Shown here piece after piece: positions 1-6,161 of a stretch of DNA of 6,161 bases. The translations under genes were made by a program, and so were the position numbers. Below the pieces are notes generated by a model. That model had not been told where the DNA came from, ran no database searches, and saw nothing but the letters and a program-made list of their open reading frames with translations. The first letter of the stretch is position 1. Each line of letters starts with the position of its first letter. Origin of the DNA: Hyphomicrobiales bacterium (GTDB lineage Bacteria; Pseudomonadota; Alphaproteobacteria; Rhodobacterales; Rhodobacteraceae); NCBI GenBank assembly GCA_003558415.1, contig PWLT01000418.1:1-6161 (forward strand). The letters are read 5' to 3'.

Positions 1-145
1 CGCGCCCCTCCATCTGGCGGTAGCGCCCGCCCCGGGCGAGGAAGCGGCCGCCATGAGCCGCGATCGCCTCGGTCGCGATCGCCGCGTATTTCTTATATTC
101 GTCGGGGTCACTCACCTCGACATGTGCGATCCAGTATGCGCCCAT
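1..145 (-). CDS. DUF1330 family protein, N-terminal 48 residues (partial)
   Basis: The reading frame starts at an ATG whose first base is 145 and runs off the left edge of the window. It begins MGAYWIAHVEVSDPDEY and continues through AAHGGRFLARGG. The opening YWIAHVEV strand, the DP-x-x-Y-x-x-Y helix and the GG-R-F-L-x-RGG strand are the pattern of the DUF1330 family. These are small proteins of about 95 residues with a dimeric ferredoxin-like alpha/beta-barrel fold and no settled biochemical function. The start is well supported: GGGAGG, at the very end of alaS, sits about 8 nt upstream, and only 2 nt separate the alaS stop from this ATG. That spacing suggests co-transcription and translational coupling with alaS. 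About half the gene lies outside the window, so the C-terminus cannot be judged. Family assignment is fairly secure; function is unknown. Confidence 0.8.
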   Translation of the reverse strand, partial: MGAYWIAHVEVSDPDEYKKYAAIATEAIAAHGGRFLARGGRYRQMEGR

Positions 146-147
146 TT

Positions 148-2808
148 TCAGCCTCCCATCATCTTTTCCACAGCCTCGATTGCCGCATCGGCGCGCGAGG
201 GGTCCGGCCCGCCGGCCTGGGCCATATCTGCCCGTCCGCCGCCGCCCTTGCCGCCCAGGGCCTGTGCGGCCGCACGAACCATATCAACAGCCGAGAGCCG
301 GTCGGTCAGATCATCGGTCACCCCAGCCGCAACCGCAGCCTTGCCGCCCGCATCGGCCACCAGCAGCACCGCACCGGTGCCCAGCCGCGCCTTGAGCGCA
401 TCGATGAGCGGCGGGAGATCCTTGCCCCCCACCCCGGTGAGCACCTGCGAGATGAACGGTATCCCGCCCACCTCGCGGCTTTGCACGGCCTCGCCATCCC
501 CGCCGCCCGCCGTCGCGAGTTCACGGCGCAGCTGCGCGACTTCGTTTTGCAGTGTTCGCCGTTCCTCGGCGAGAGCCTGCACGCGCGCTTCGAGCTCATC
601 AGGACGGGTCTTCAGGATCCGCGCCACGGCATCGAGCCGCTTCTCCTGCCCGGCGAGATGGCGCCGGGCGAGCTCGCCCGTCAAAGCCTCGACCCGGCGC
701 ACGCCCGCGGCTGAGGCGCCCTCCCCTGTCAGCACGAAGAGCCCGATATCGCCGGTGCGGCGCACATGGGTGCCGCCACACAGCTCGATCGAATAGGTGC
801 GCCCGTCGAGCCCCTTGCCCGAACCCTCCAGCACCCCCATCGAGACCACACGCACCTCATCGCCGTATTTCTCGCCGAAGAGCGCCTGCGCGCCGAGCTT
901 GCGTGCCGCATCGGGCTCCATGATCCGGGTCTCGACCGGCGCATTCTGCCGGATGAACGCGTTGACCTCGGCCTCGACATGATCGAGTTCGCCTTCGCTG
1001 AGCGCCTTGCTGTGCGAGAAGTCGAAGCGCAGCCGGTCCGGCGCGTTGAGCGAGCCGCGCTGCGCGACATGGTCGCCCAGGGTCCGGCGCAGCGCCTCAT
1101 GCAGAAGATGCGTGGCCGAGTGATTGGCGCGGATCGCGGTGCGGCGCTCGTGATCGACCTCGAGCTCGGCGGCCTGGCCCGGCTCCAGCCGGCCCTGCGT
1201 GACCTCCGCGAAGTGAATGTGAATGCCCTGGACGGATTTGGTGTCGGTGATGCGCGCCGCGCCGCCCTCAACGCGCAGCGTTCCGCGATCGCCCACCTGC
1301 CCGCCGGCCTCGGCGTAGAACGGCGTCTGGTTGAGCACGATCTGCACGCTCTCGCCAGTCTCGGCCGCCTCCACCGGCTTGCCCTCGCGCACCAGCGCGA
1401 GGATCTGGCCCTCGGCGTTCTCCTCCTCGTAGCCGAGGAATTCGGTTGCGCCATGCGCCTCGGCGAGGTCGAACCAGATCGCCGCCTCGCGCGTCTCGCC
1501 CGAGCCGGACCAGGCGGCGCGGGCCTTGGCCTTCTGCTCCGCCATGGCGGCATCGAAACCCGCGACATCGACCGCGCGGCCCTGCTCGCGCAGCGCGTCC
1601 TGCGTCAGGTCGAGCGGGAAACCAAATGTGTCATAGAGCTTGAAGGCCGCCTCGCCCGGCAGCGGCGCGGCCTCGGGCAGGCGCGACACCTCATCCTCGA
1701 GCAGGCGCAACCCGCGCTCAAGCGTCTGGAAAAAGCGCGTCTCTTCCAGCTTCAGGGTTTCGGTGATCAGCGCCTGCGCGCGGGTGAGTTCGGAGAAATG
1801 GCCGCCCATCTTGCTTACGAGCGCGGGCACCAGGCGGTGCATCAGCGGCTCGCGCGTGCCGAGCTGGTGGGCATGGCGCATCGCGCGGCGCATGATGCGG
1901 CGCAGCACATAGCCGCGCCCCTCATTGGTCGGCATCACCCCGTCGGCGATCAGGAAGGAGGTGGCGCGCAGGTGATCCGCGATCACCCGGTGATGGATGC
2001 GCCCGGGTCCGTCGGGATCGGTGGAGGTGGCATGCGCGCTCGCCTCGATCAGCGCGCGCATCAGGTCGGTGTCGTAATTGTCATGCTTGCCCTGCAGAAG
2101 CGCGCCGATGCGCTCGAGCCCCATGCCGGTATCGATGGAGGGGTGCGGCAGGTCGGTGCGCGTGCCATCGGCGAACTGCTCGAACTGCATGAAGACGAGG
2201 TTCCAGATCTCGACGAACCGGTCGCCATCCTCATCCGCGCTGCCCGGCGGGCCGCCGGGGATGTGCTCTCCATGATCATAGAATATCTCGGAACACGGCC
2301 CGCAGGGGCCGGTCGCGCCCATGGACCAGAAATTGTCGTCCGAGGCGATGCGGATGATGCGCTCATCGGGCAGGCCCGCCACCTTCTTCCACAGCGCCGC
2401 GGCCTCGTCGTCGGTATGATAGACCGTTACCAGCAACCGCGCCGGGTCGAGCCCGAATTCACGTGTGATCAGCTCCCAGGCATAGGGGATCGCGGCTTCC
2501 TTGAAATAGTCGCCGAAGCTGAAATTGCCCAGCATCTCGAAGAAGGTGTGATGGCGCGCAGTATAGCCGACATTGTCGAGATCGTTGTGCTTGCCGCCGG
2601 CGCGGACGCATTTCTGCGAGGTGACCGCGCGCTTGTAGTCGCGCTGCTCGACCCCGGTGAAGACGTTCTTGAACTGCACCATGCCGGAATTGGTGAACAT
2701 CAGCGTGGGATCGTTACGCGGCACGAGCGGCGAGCTCGGCACCACCTCGTGTTCCTCCCGCGCGAAGTAATCCAGGAAGGTGTTGCGGATGTCATTGAGG
2801 CTCGGCAT
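148..2808 (-). CDS. alaS: Alanine--tRNA ligase (AlaRS)
   Basis: This cytoplasmic class II synthetase charges tRNA-Ala with alanine and hydrolyses mischarged Ser- and Gly-tRNA-Ala. The 886-residue length fits the bacterial family (about 875-890). Visible in order are: the N-terminal catalytic domain opening [15 protein letters not shown]; the motif 2 region with [18 protein letters not shown] at about 85-102; [11 protein letters not shown] near 165-175; and motif 3 GMGLERI at 228-234. The editing domain follows, with [11 protein letters not shown] near 497-507, HSATH at 563-567 and CGGTH at 677-681; together the last two supply the zinc ligands of the editing site. A charged coiled-coil stretch lies near 738-766. 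The C-terminal DHHA1/C-Ala domain ends in the glycine-rich [16 protein letters not shown] at 852-867. The frame stays open 29 codons further upstream, but the ATG at 2808 was chosen because AAGGA lies 7 nt before it and the protein then begins at the conserved family N-terminus. All key motifs are intact. It follows recA on the same strand and directly precedes the DUF1330 gene. Confidence 0.98.
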   Translation of the reverse strand: MPSLNDIRNTFLDYFAREEHEVVPSSPLVPRNDPTLMFTNSGMVQFKNVFTGVEQRDYKRAVTSQKCVRAGGKHNDLDNVGYTARHHTFFEMLGNFSFGDYFKEAAIPYAWELITREFGLDPARLLVTVYHTDDEAAALWKKVAGLPDERIIRIASDDNFWSMGATGPCGPCSEIFYDHGEHIPGGPPGSADEDGDRFVEIWNLVFMQFEQFADGTRTDLPHPSIDTGMGLERIGALLQGKHDNYDTDLMRALIEASAHATSTDPDGPGRIHHRVIADHLRATSFLIADGVMPTNEGRGYVLRRIMRRAMRHAHQLGTREPLMHRLVPALVSKMGGHFSELTRAQALITETLKLEETRFFQTLERGLRLLEDEVSRLPEAAPLPGEAAFKLYDTFGFPLDLTQDALREQGRAVDVAGFDAAMAEQKAKARAAWSGSGETREAAIWFDLAEAHGATEFLGYEEENAEGQILALVREGKPVEAAETGESVQIVLNQTPFYAEAGGQVGDRGTLRVEGGAARITDTKSVQGIHIHFAEVTQGRLEPGQAAELEVDHERRTAIRANHSATHLLHEALRRTLGDHVAQRGSLNAPDRLRFDFSHSKALSEGELDHVEAEVNAFIRQNAPVETRIMEPDAARKLGAQALFGEKYGDEVRVVSMGVLEGSGKGLDGRTYSIELCGGTHVRRTGDIGLFVLTGEGASAAGVRRVEALTGELARRHLAGQEKRLDAVARILKTRPDELEARVQALAEERRTLQNEVAQLRRELATAGGGDGEAVQSREVGGIPFISQVLTGVGGKDLPPLIDALKARLGTGAVLLVADAGGKAAVAAGVTDDLTDRLSAVDMVRAAAQALGGKGGGGRADMAQAGGPDPSRADAAIEAVEKMMGG

Positions 2809-2814
2809 GGCAGT

Positions 2815-2820
2815 ATCCTT
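2815..2820 (-). promoter_or_regulatory. Shine-Dalgarno sequence of alaS
   Basis: On the minus strand AAGGAT is followed, with AAGGA as the core and 7 nt of spacing, by the ATG at 2808. It decides the alaS start: the same frame stays open upstream to an ATG at 2895, but that extension has no family similarity. Confidence 0.75.
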
Positions 2821-2847
2821 GGCACCGTGGACCGGATCGGCCCGCGG

Positions 2848-2876
2848 CATGTACCCCGACACCGGAATACTGTCCA
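2848..2876 (-). promoter_or_regulatory. Possible sigma70-type promoter of alaS
   Basis: On the minus strand TGGACA (2876-2871, one mismatch to TTGACA) is followed after 17 nt by TACATG (2853-2848, a weak -10). Transcription would start about 30 nt before the alaS ATG, leaving a short leader that contains the Shine-Dalgarno sequence. The -10 is poor and the assignment rests on spacing and position only. alaS could instead be read through from recA, since no clear terminator is visible between them. Confidence 0.3.
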
Positions 2877-2972
2877 GTGATCGCGCCCCTGCCATGAGGG
2901 CGATGGCATCCGCTCAACTGGGCAGCGCGCGCGTGCATGATGCTGCGCTGCAACGATCGGTGCCCGCCGGGG

Positions 2973-2994
2973 GGGGTCGCGCAAGCGCTACCCC
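2973..2994. repeat. Imperfect 22-bp inverted repeat between recA and alaS
   Basis: GGGGT and ACCCC arms enclose a GCG/CGC inner stem with one mismatched pair and a 4-nt loop. The left arm is part of a run of eight G on the plus strand (2969-2976). It lies about 90 bp downstream of the recA stop and 165 bp upstream of alaS. There is no T-run on either side, so it is not a standard intrinsic terminator. It might act as an mRNA 3'-end stabiliser or a pause site. Apart from this and the possible alaS promoter, I see nothing in the 276-bp recA-alaS spacer. Confidence 0.35.
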
Positions 2995-3084
2995 TGATAG
3001 CGTGTTGCGGCCGAAACGATCCGGGCGGCCGTCGCCGCAGAGCCGGGGCGTGCCCGCCTGCACCCCGGAGCGCGAGGGAGAATC

Positions 3085-4161
3085 TCAGCCCTCGACGACC
3101 TCTTCCTCGTCGCCCGCGTCCCCGGACATCGTCAAGTCGAGCCCATGCGCGGCGCGGATACGCTCCTCGATCTCGGCGGCGACCTCCGGGTTTTCCTTGA
3201 GATAGGTCTTGGCGTTCTCGCGGCCCTGACCGATGCGCTGATCCCCATAGGAATACCAGGCGCCGGATTTCTCCACGACACCGGCCTTGACGCCGAGGTC
3301 AATGAGCTCGCCGCGCTTGGAGATCCCTTCGCCATACATGATATCGAACTCGACCTGCTTGAAGGGCGGCGCGACCTTGTTCTTGACCACCTTCACGCGG
3401 GTCTGGTTGCCCACCACCTCGTCGCGGTCCTTGATCGAACCGATGCGCCGAATGTCGAGCCGCACCGAGGAATAGAACTTGAGCGCGTTGCCACCGGTCG
3501 TCGTCTCGGGCGAGCCGAACATCACGCCGATCTTCATGCGGATCTGGTTGATGAAGATCACCATGCATTTCGAGCGCGCGATCGAGGAGGTGAGCTTGCG
3601 CATCGCCTGGCTCATCAGCCGGGCATGGACGCCGACGCTCGAGTCGCCCATGTCGCCCTCAAGCTCGGATTTGGGCGTCAGCGCGGCCACCGAATCGACC
3701 ACCACGAGGCTGACCGCGCCCGAGCGCACCAGCGTATCGGTGATCTCCAGCGCCTGTTCGCCGGTATCGGGCTGGCTGATCAGCAACTCGTCGAGATCCA
3801 CGCCCAGCTTGCGCGCATAAAGCGGATCGAGCGCGTGTTCGGCATCGACAAAGGCGCAGACGCCGCCCTTTTTCTGCTCCTCGGCCACCACATGCAGCGT
3901 CAGGGTGGTCTTGCCCGAGCTTTCGGGCCCATAGATCTCCACGACGCGGCCCTTGGGCAACCCGCCGATGCCCAGCGCGATGTCGAGCCCCAGCGAGCCG
4001 GTCGAGGTCGATTCGATCTCGGTCACCGGGTTGTCGCCGCCGAGCTTCATGATCGAGCCCTTGCCGAACTGCCGTTCGATCTGCGCCAGGGCGCTGTCGA
4101 GCGCCTTTTGCTTGTCGGTTTCGCGCTTATCGGTCATGTCCAGAAGGTTCGCGGTTGCCAT
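3085..4161 (-). CDS. recA: Recombinase A (RecA)
   Basis: RecA forms ATP-dependent filaments on single-stranded DNA, carries out strand exchange in homologous recombination, and triggers LexA self-cleavage in the SOS response. The 358-residue length fits the family (about 340-360). The N-terminal polymerisation helix ([22 protein letters not shown], about 18-38) is followed by Walker A GPESSGKT at 78-85, with K84 and T85. Next come the AEHALDP segment near 107-113, Walker B LVVVDSV at 152-158, and [20 protein letters not shown] at 205-224 leading through DNA-binding loop L2. The tail is acidic (GDEEEVVEG at the end), as usual for RecA. The first ATG (4161) was chosen because AAGGGG lies 9 nt before it; an alternative ATG at codon 9 has no good ribosome site. 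The upstream region carries a promoter, a LexA box and a leader hairpin. No recX follows it; alaS does. All catalytic motifs are intact. Confidence 0.99.
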   Translation of the reverse strand: MATANLLDMTDKRETDKQKALDSALAQIERQFGKGSIMKLGGDNPVTEIESTSTGSLGLDIALGIGGLPKGRVVEIYGPESSGKTTLTLHVVAEEQKKGGVCAFVDAEHALDPLYARKLGVDLDELLISQPDTGEQALEITDTLVRSGAVSLVVVDSVAALTPKSELEGDMGDSSVGVHARLMSQAMRKLTSSIARSKCMVIFINQIRMKIGVMFGSPETTTGGNALKFYSSVRLDIRRIGSIKDRDEVVGNQTRVKVVKNKVAPPFKQVEFDIMYGEGISKRGELIDLGVKAGVVEKSGAWYSYGDQRIGQGRENAKTYLKENPEVAAEIEERIRAAHGLDLTMSGDAGDEEEVVEG

Positions 4162-4170
4162 TGGTCGGTG

Positions 4171-4176
4171 CCCCTT
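4171..4176 (-). promoter_or_regulatory. Shine-Dalgarno sequence of recA
   Basis: AAGGGG on the minus strand is 9 nt from the ATG at 4161. It supports that start over the in-frame ATG eight codons later. Confidence 0.65.
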
Positions 4177-4184
4177 ATTTCACA

Positions 4185-4200
4185 GCCGCATGGATGCGGC
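4185..4200 (-). promoter_or_regulatory. Perfect stem-loop in the recA leader
   Basis: GCCGCA and TGCGGC form a perfect 6-bp GC-rich stem around a 4-nt loop (7+2+7 if read as a palindrome). It lies between the predicted recA transcription start and its Shine-Dalgarno sequence, about 8 nt before the latter. No T-run follows, so a terminator is unlikely. As RNA it could protect the 5' end of the message or affect ribosome access; as DNA it could be a protein site. The structure is seen directly; its role is inference. Confidence 0.5.
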
Positions 4201-4212
4201 AATCTCAGGTTT

Positions 4213-4227
4213 GTTCGCGTCCTGTTC
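4213..4227 (-). promoter_or_regulatory. LexA (SOS) box of recA, GTTC-N7-GTTC
   Basis: The plus strand reads GTTC, seven bases, GTTC, which is GAAC-N7-GAAC in the direction of recA. This exact direct repeat is the established LexA operator of Rhodobacter and many other Alphaproteobacteria. It ends 51 bp before the recA start codon and begins 6 bp after the predicted -10, so bound LexA would cover the transcription start. The same intergenic region serves the divergent gene at 4355, but the box is about 75 bp upstream of that gene's likely -10. Confidence 0.88.
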
Positions 4228-4233
4228 CGCCCA

Positions 4234-4262
4234 TCTATGCGATCAAATGGAGAACATTTCAA
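4234..4262 (-). promoter_or_regulatory. Probable recA promoter
   Basis: On the minus strand TTGAAA (4262-4257, one mismatch to TTGACA) is followed after exactly 17 nt by CATAGA (4239-4234, about half match to TATAAT). The predicted start falls near 4227, inside the LexA box, which is the arrangement expected for SOS repression. The -35 is good and the -10 mediocre, which is common in GC-rich Alphaproteobacteria. Confidence 0.6.
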
Positions 4263-4303
4263 CCGAATTTTCTGCAACCAGCTTTTCCCACCAGGAGTTA
4301 ACG

Positions 4304-4309
4304 TATAGT
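4304..4309 (+). promoter_or_regulatory. Probable -10 element for the sulfotransferase/hydrolase operon
   Basis: TATAGT matches TATAAT at five of six positions and lies in a conspicuously AT-rich stretch 46 bp before the ATG at 4355. No good -35 is found 16-18 bp upstream (the region reads GCTTTTCC). The promoter may therefore be weak or depend on an activator. Confidence 0.4.
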
Positions 4310-4354
4310 TTACGCGCCACGAGGAATTCTGATTCAAGGGACAACCATCTGATC

Positions 4355-4957
4355 ATGCTTGTATTCTGGGAACATCGGCTGGCGCTTCTGGCGACCCCCA
4401 AGACCGGATCCACCGCCATCGAGGCGGCGCTGGAGCCGCTTGCAAGCATGGCGATACAGCGCCCGCCCGAGCTCAAGCACACCCCGGCCTATCGTTTCCG
4501 CCGCTTCATCGGCCCCTATCTGAAGGCCTCCTCGGGCCAGGAGTTCACCGTGCTCGCGATGATGCGCGAGCCGCTGGACTGGCTGGGGAGCTGGTATCGC
4601 TACCGCCAGCGCGAGGAGATCGCCAACCCCCGCAACAGCACCGCCGGCATCAGCTTCGACCGCTTCCTGAACGACTATATGGAGAGCCCGCGCCCGCCCC
4701 ATGCCGAGGTCGGCTCGCAGGCGAAGTTCCTCTCGGGCAAGGACGGGCTCGGGGTCGACCGGCTGTTTCGCTATGACGATATCGACGCGCTCGTGCATTT
4801 CCTCGAGGAGCGTCTGGACTGCGAGATCGTTCTGCCGCGGCTCAATGTCTCGCCCGAGGGTGAGCTCGACGTCACCCCCGAGACCGAGGCGCGGTTGCGC
4901 AACTTTGCCGCCGATGATTTCGCGCTCTACGAGTCGCTCGCGCATGAGCGCGCCTGA
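4355..4957 (+). CDS. Small sulfotransferase-family protein (Sulfotransfer_2-like)
   Basis: A 200-residue soluble protein with no signal peptide or membrane segment. LLATPKTGSTAIE at about 11-23 matches the 5'-phosphosulfate-binding loop of sulfotransferases (PKTGST, 15-20), which hold the sulfate donor PAPS. MREPLDWLGSWYRYR at about 70-84 matches the 3'-phosphate site, with R71 and S79 eight residues apart as in the family. PRLNVSPEGE near 161-170 and the closing ADDFALYESL near 186-195 resemble the ends of family 2 sulfotransferases. From this I infer transfer of a sulfo group from PAPS to a carbohydrate or small molecule; the acceptor is unknown. The start is slightly uncertain: AAGGGA at 4336-4341 is 13 nt from this ATG but 7 nt from an in-frame CTG at 4349. 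The frame is open far upstream across the recA leader, but that part is antisense to recA and is not used. It diverges from recA and overlaps the next gene by 14 nt. Confidence 0.78.
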   Translation: MLVFWEHRLALLATPKTGSTAIEAALEPLASMAIQRPPELKHTPAYRFRRFIGPYLKASSGQEFTVLAMMREPLDWLGSWYRYRQREEIANPRNSTAGISFDRFLNDYMESPRPPHAEVGSQAKFLSGKDGLGVDRLFRYDDIDALVHFLEERLDCEIVLPRLNVSPEGELDVTPETEARLRNFAADDFALYESLAHERA

Positions 4958-5858
4958 ACCCGGAAAGGTGCAGCAGCTCGCCCCGGGGCTGCGCTGCGTG
5001 CTGGCGCCCAACCCCTCGCCGATGACGCTGCATGGCACCAACAGCTATATCCTTGGTGAGGGCACTGTCGCGGTGATCGACCCGGGGCCCGACGATCCCG
5101 GCCATCTGCGCGCGCTCGAGGCCGCGCTGCGGCCGGGCGAGCGCATCAGCCATGTTCTGGTCACCCATGCGCATCTCGACCACTCCCCGCTCGCTGCGGT
5201 TCTGGGCAAGCGTCACGGCGCGCCGGTGCTGGCATATGGGAGCGCTCGCGACGGGCGCAGCCCCGCGATGCAGGCGCTGGCCGATAGCGGCGCGCTGACC
5301 GGCGGCGAGGGTGTCGACCGGGCCTTCGCACCCGACCGGCGCCTTGCCGACGGGGCCGAGGTAGAGGGCGACGGCTGGTCGCTGCGCGCGATCTGGACGC
5401 CGGGGCATATGGGCAATCACATGTGCTTCCTGTGGGAGGGGCAGATCTTTTCCGGCGATCATGTAATGGGATGGGCAACGTCGCTGATCTCCCCGCCCGA
5501 TGGGGATCTGGGCGCCTACATGGCCTCGCTCGACAAGCTTGCCGCACTGGGGACGACACGCATGTTTCCCGGCCACGGCCCGCCCGTCGGGGCACCTACC
5601 GAGCGGATCGACTGGCTTGCTGCGCACCGTCGGGAACGCGAGGCACAGATACTCGCGGCGCTTGGCCCGACGCCGCAGCGTCCCGATGCAATCGCCGCGC
5701 GGGTCTACACCGACACGCCAAGCGCCCTCATGCCAGCGGCGGCGCGCAACGTGCTCGCCCATCTGATCGATCTGGTTGACCGCGGTCTCGCCCGGGCCGA
5801 GGCATCGGCGCCGCTGTCCGGATTTACGCGTGCCGGAGAGTATGGGGCGCACCGATAG
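4944..5858 (+). CDS. LACTB2-like metallo-beta-lactamase-fold hydrolase
   Basis: A 304-residue metallo-beta-lactamase-fold protein. THAHLDH at 74-80 gives H75, H77, D79 and H80; further ligand candidates are H155 (TPGHMGNH), D172 (FSGDH) and H211 (FPGHGP). This is a complete dinuclear metal site, so the enzyme should be active. GTNSYILG at 31-38 and a helical C-terminal domain (about 222-290, resembling the BLACT winged helix) place it with LACTB2-like proteins. Members of that group include a mitochondrial single-strand endoribonuclease, while bacterial members are mostly uncharacterised hydrolases; the substrate here cannot be read from sequence. No signal peptide is visible, so it is probably cytoplasmic. 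The ATG at 4944 lies inside the end of the sulfotransferase gene (14-nt overlap) with no clear Shine-Dalgarno sequence, pointing to translational coupling. Conservation of the N-terminus (GLRCVLAPNPSPMTLHGTNSY) supports this start. Confidence 0.88.
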   Translation: MSAPEPGKVQQLAPGLRCVLAPNPSPMTLHGTNSYILGEGTVAVIDPGPDDPGHLRALEAALRPGERISHVLVTHAHLDHSPLAAVLGKRHGAPVLAYGSARDGRSPAMQALADSGALTGGEGVDRAFAPDRRLADGAEVEGDGWSLRAIWTPGHMGNHMCFLWEGQIFSGDHVMGWATSLISPPDGDLGAYMASLDKLAALGTTRMFPGHGPPVGAPTERIDWLAAHRREREAQILAALGPTPQRPDAIAARVYTDTPSALMPAAARNVLAHLIDLVDRGLARAEASAPLSGFTRAGEYGAHR

Positions 5859-5971
5859 GGAGGTGTTTACCGGGCGCTGCATGGCGGGTATGAACAGCAA
5901 TGGCCCGGCTGCGGAATCTTCACCACAGGTATGGACCTTGCCCGCAAGCCTTGCTATCTGGCCATTCGTGT
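5859..5971. other. Gene-free spacer before tRNA-Asn
   Basis: No convincing gene lies in these 113 bp. A short perfect inverted repeat (CTTGC, 2 nt, GCAAG) is at 5937-5948. A weak TTGCCC at 5938-5943 could be part of a tRNA promoter, but I see no matching -10. No T-rich terminator for the upstream hydrolase gene is visible. Confidence 0.4.
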
Positions 5972-6046
5972 TCCGGCGTAGCTCAGCGGTAGAGCAGTTG
6001 ACTGTTAATCAATTGGTCGTAGGTTCGAATCCTACCGCCGGAGCCA
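5972..6046 (+). tRNA. tRNA-Asn (anticodon GTT)
   Basis: All arms fold. The acceptor TCCGGCG pairs with CGCCGGA, followed by discriminator G and encoded CCA (6044-6046). The D stem is GCTC/GAGC. The anticodon stem GTTGA/TCAAT has one G-T pair and closes loop CTGTTAA, with anticodon GTT at 6004-6006. The variable loop is 5 nt. The T stem GTAGG/CCTAC carries loop TTCGAAT. The total of 75 nt including CCA is normal. It reads AAC and AAU codons. A plus-strand open frame across the gene (5776-6066) is a spurious translation of the tRNA. Confidence 0.98.
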
Positions 6047-6054
6047 AAACCCCC

Positions 6055-6161
6055 TCAAGCCTCTGAAATATTTGCGATAATCGCGCCCTGAGGCACGAGA
6101 ATCGCCTTTGGCACGATTCCTGTCACTTCGCCTGGCACATTCGCTGGCACAGGAGTCGGAG
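6055..6161 (-). CDS. Possible C-terminal end of an unknown gene with PxxV repeats (partial)
   Basis: On the minus strand one frame is open from the window edge to a TGA at 6057-6055, giving the last 34 residues of a possible protein. The 4-residue units PTPV, PANV, PGEV and TGIV are followed by PKAILV and the end PQGAIIANISEA. The regular PxxV pattern and the mixed hydrophobic end make this more protein-like than the other frames, but another minus frame is also open across this stretch, and no start is in the window. The same DNA pattern can be explained by non-coding binding-site repeats. I do not recognise a family. Confidence 0.22.
   Translation of the reverse strand, partial: PTPVPANVPGEVTGIVPKAILVPQGAIIANISEA
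6092..6157. repeat. GGCAC repeats with 12-bp period downstream of tRNA-Asn
   Basis: GGCAC begins at 6092, 6110, 6134 and 6146, and the one-mismatch copy GTCAC at 6122. The steps are 18, 12, 12 and 12 bp. Four of the copies are preceded by TCGC at variable distance (TCGC at 6081, 6102, 6128 and 6141), giving a degenerate unit of the form TCGC-n-TGGCAC. The array starts 45 bp after the tRNA CCA and reaches nearly to the window edge, so its full length is unknown. It may be a set of protein-binding sites or a short coding repeat. Confidence 0.6.

Noticed and set aside
60..82. Two GCGATCGC palindromes 15 bp apart
   Set aside because: They encode repeated Ala-Ile-Ala in the DUF1330 gene (AIATEAIA) and are explained by coding and base composition.
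766..2880. A 704-codon open frame on the plus strand, antisense to alaS
   Set aside because: alaS is certain on the other strand; long antisense frames are expected from the codon use of GC-rich genes, and the translation resembles no protein family.
3043..3068. CCGGGG/CCCCGG inverted repeat shortly after the recA stop, as a terminator
   Set aside because: The loop is 14 nt, the stem only 6 bp, and no T-run follows; chance pairing in GC-rich DNA is likely.
3145..4308. A 387-codon plus-strand open frame antisense to recA
   Set aside because: It is the mirror of recA codons, has no recognisable domain, and crosses the recA promoter region.
4295..4315. GTTAAC/GTTTAC near-inverted repeat around the plus-strand -10 as an operator
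   Set aside because: The arms are only 6 bp with a mismatch, in an AT-rich promoter where such matches occur by chance.
4872..5900. A 342-codon minus-strand open frame across the hydrolase gene
   Set aside because: The plus-strand hydrolase has a full set of metal ligands; the opposite frame has no motif and overlaps two real genes.
5842..5994. Small plus-strand frame between the hydrolase gene and the tRNA
   Set aside because: It starts inside the hydrolase gene, lacks a suitably placed ribosome site for its later ATGs, and runs into the tRNA, giving a well-known type of spurious translation.

Overview
The window looks like GC-rich chromosomal DNA from an alphaproteobacterium, most likely of the Rhodobacteraceae/Roseobacter group. 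Three things support this: the recA and alaS protein sequences, their adjacent head-to-tail order, and a GTTC-N7-GTTC LexA box upstream of recA, which is the SOS operator type known from Rhodobacter and relatives. Most of the window is core housekeeping sequence. I found no convincing new defence system or complete mobile element.

Left part, minus strand (read right to left): recA (3085-4161), then a spacer of about 280 bp, then alaS (148-2808), then the start of a DUF1330-family gene (1-145, cut by the window edge). The DUF1330 start codon lies 2 nt after the alaS stop and its Shine-Dalgarno sequence lies inside the alaS tail, so these two are probably coupled. recA has a well-organised control region: a sigma70-like promoter, a LexA box over the predicted transcription start, a perfect stem-loop in the leader, and a Shine-Dalgarno sequence. 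No recX lies between recA and alaS.

Middle to right, plus strand: diverging from recA are a small sulfotransferase-family gene (4355-4957) and a LACTB2-like metallo-beta-lactamase-fold gene (4944-5858). They overlap by 14 nt and form a probable two-gene operon. Their AT-rich promoter region is shared back to back with recA.

Right end: after about 113 bp without a gene comes a complete tRNA-Asn(GUU) with encoded CCA (5972-6046). Just past it is a run of GGCAC-containing repeats with a mostly 12-bp period (6092-6157), continuing towards the window edge. This could be a set of protein-binding sites at the border of an element inserted at the tRNA, or the end of a minus-strand gene encoding a PxxV tetrapeptide repeat. 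It is the least explained signal in the window.
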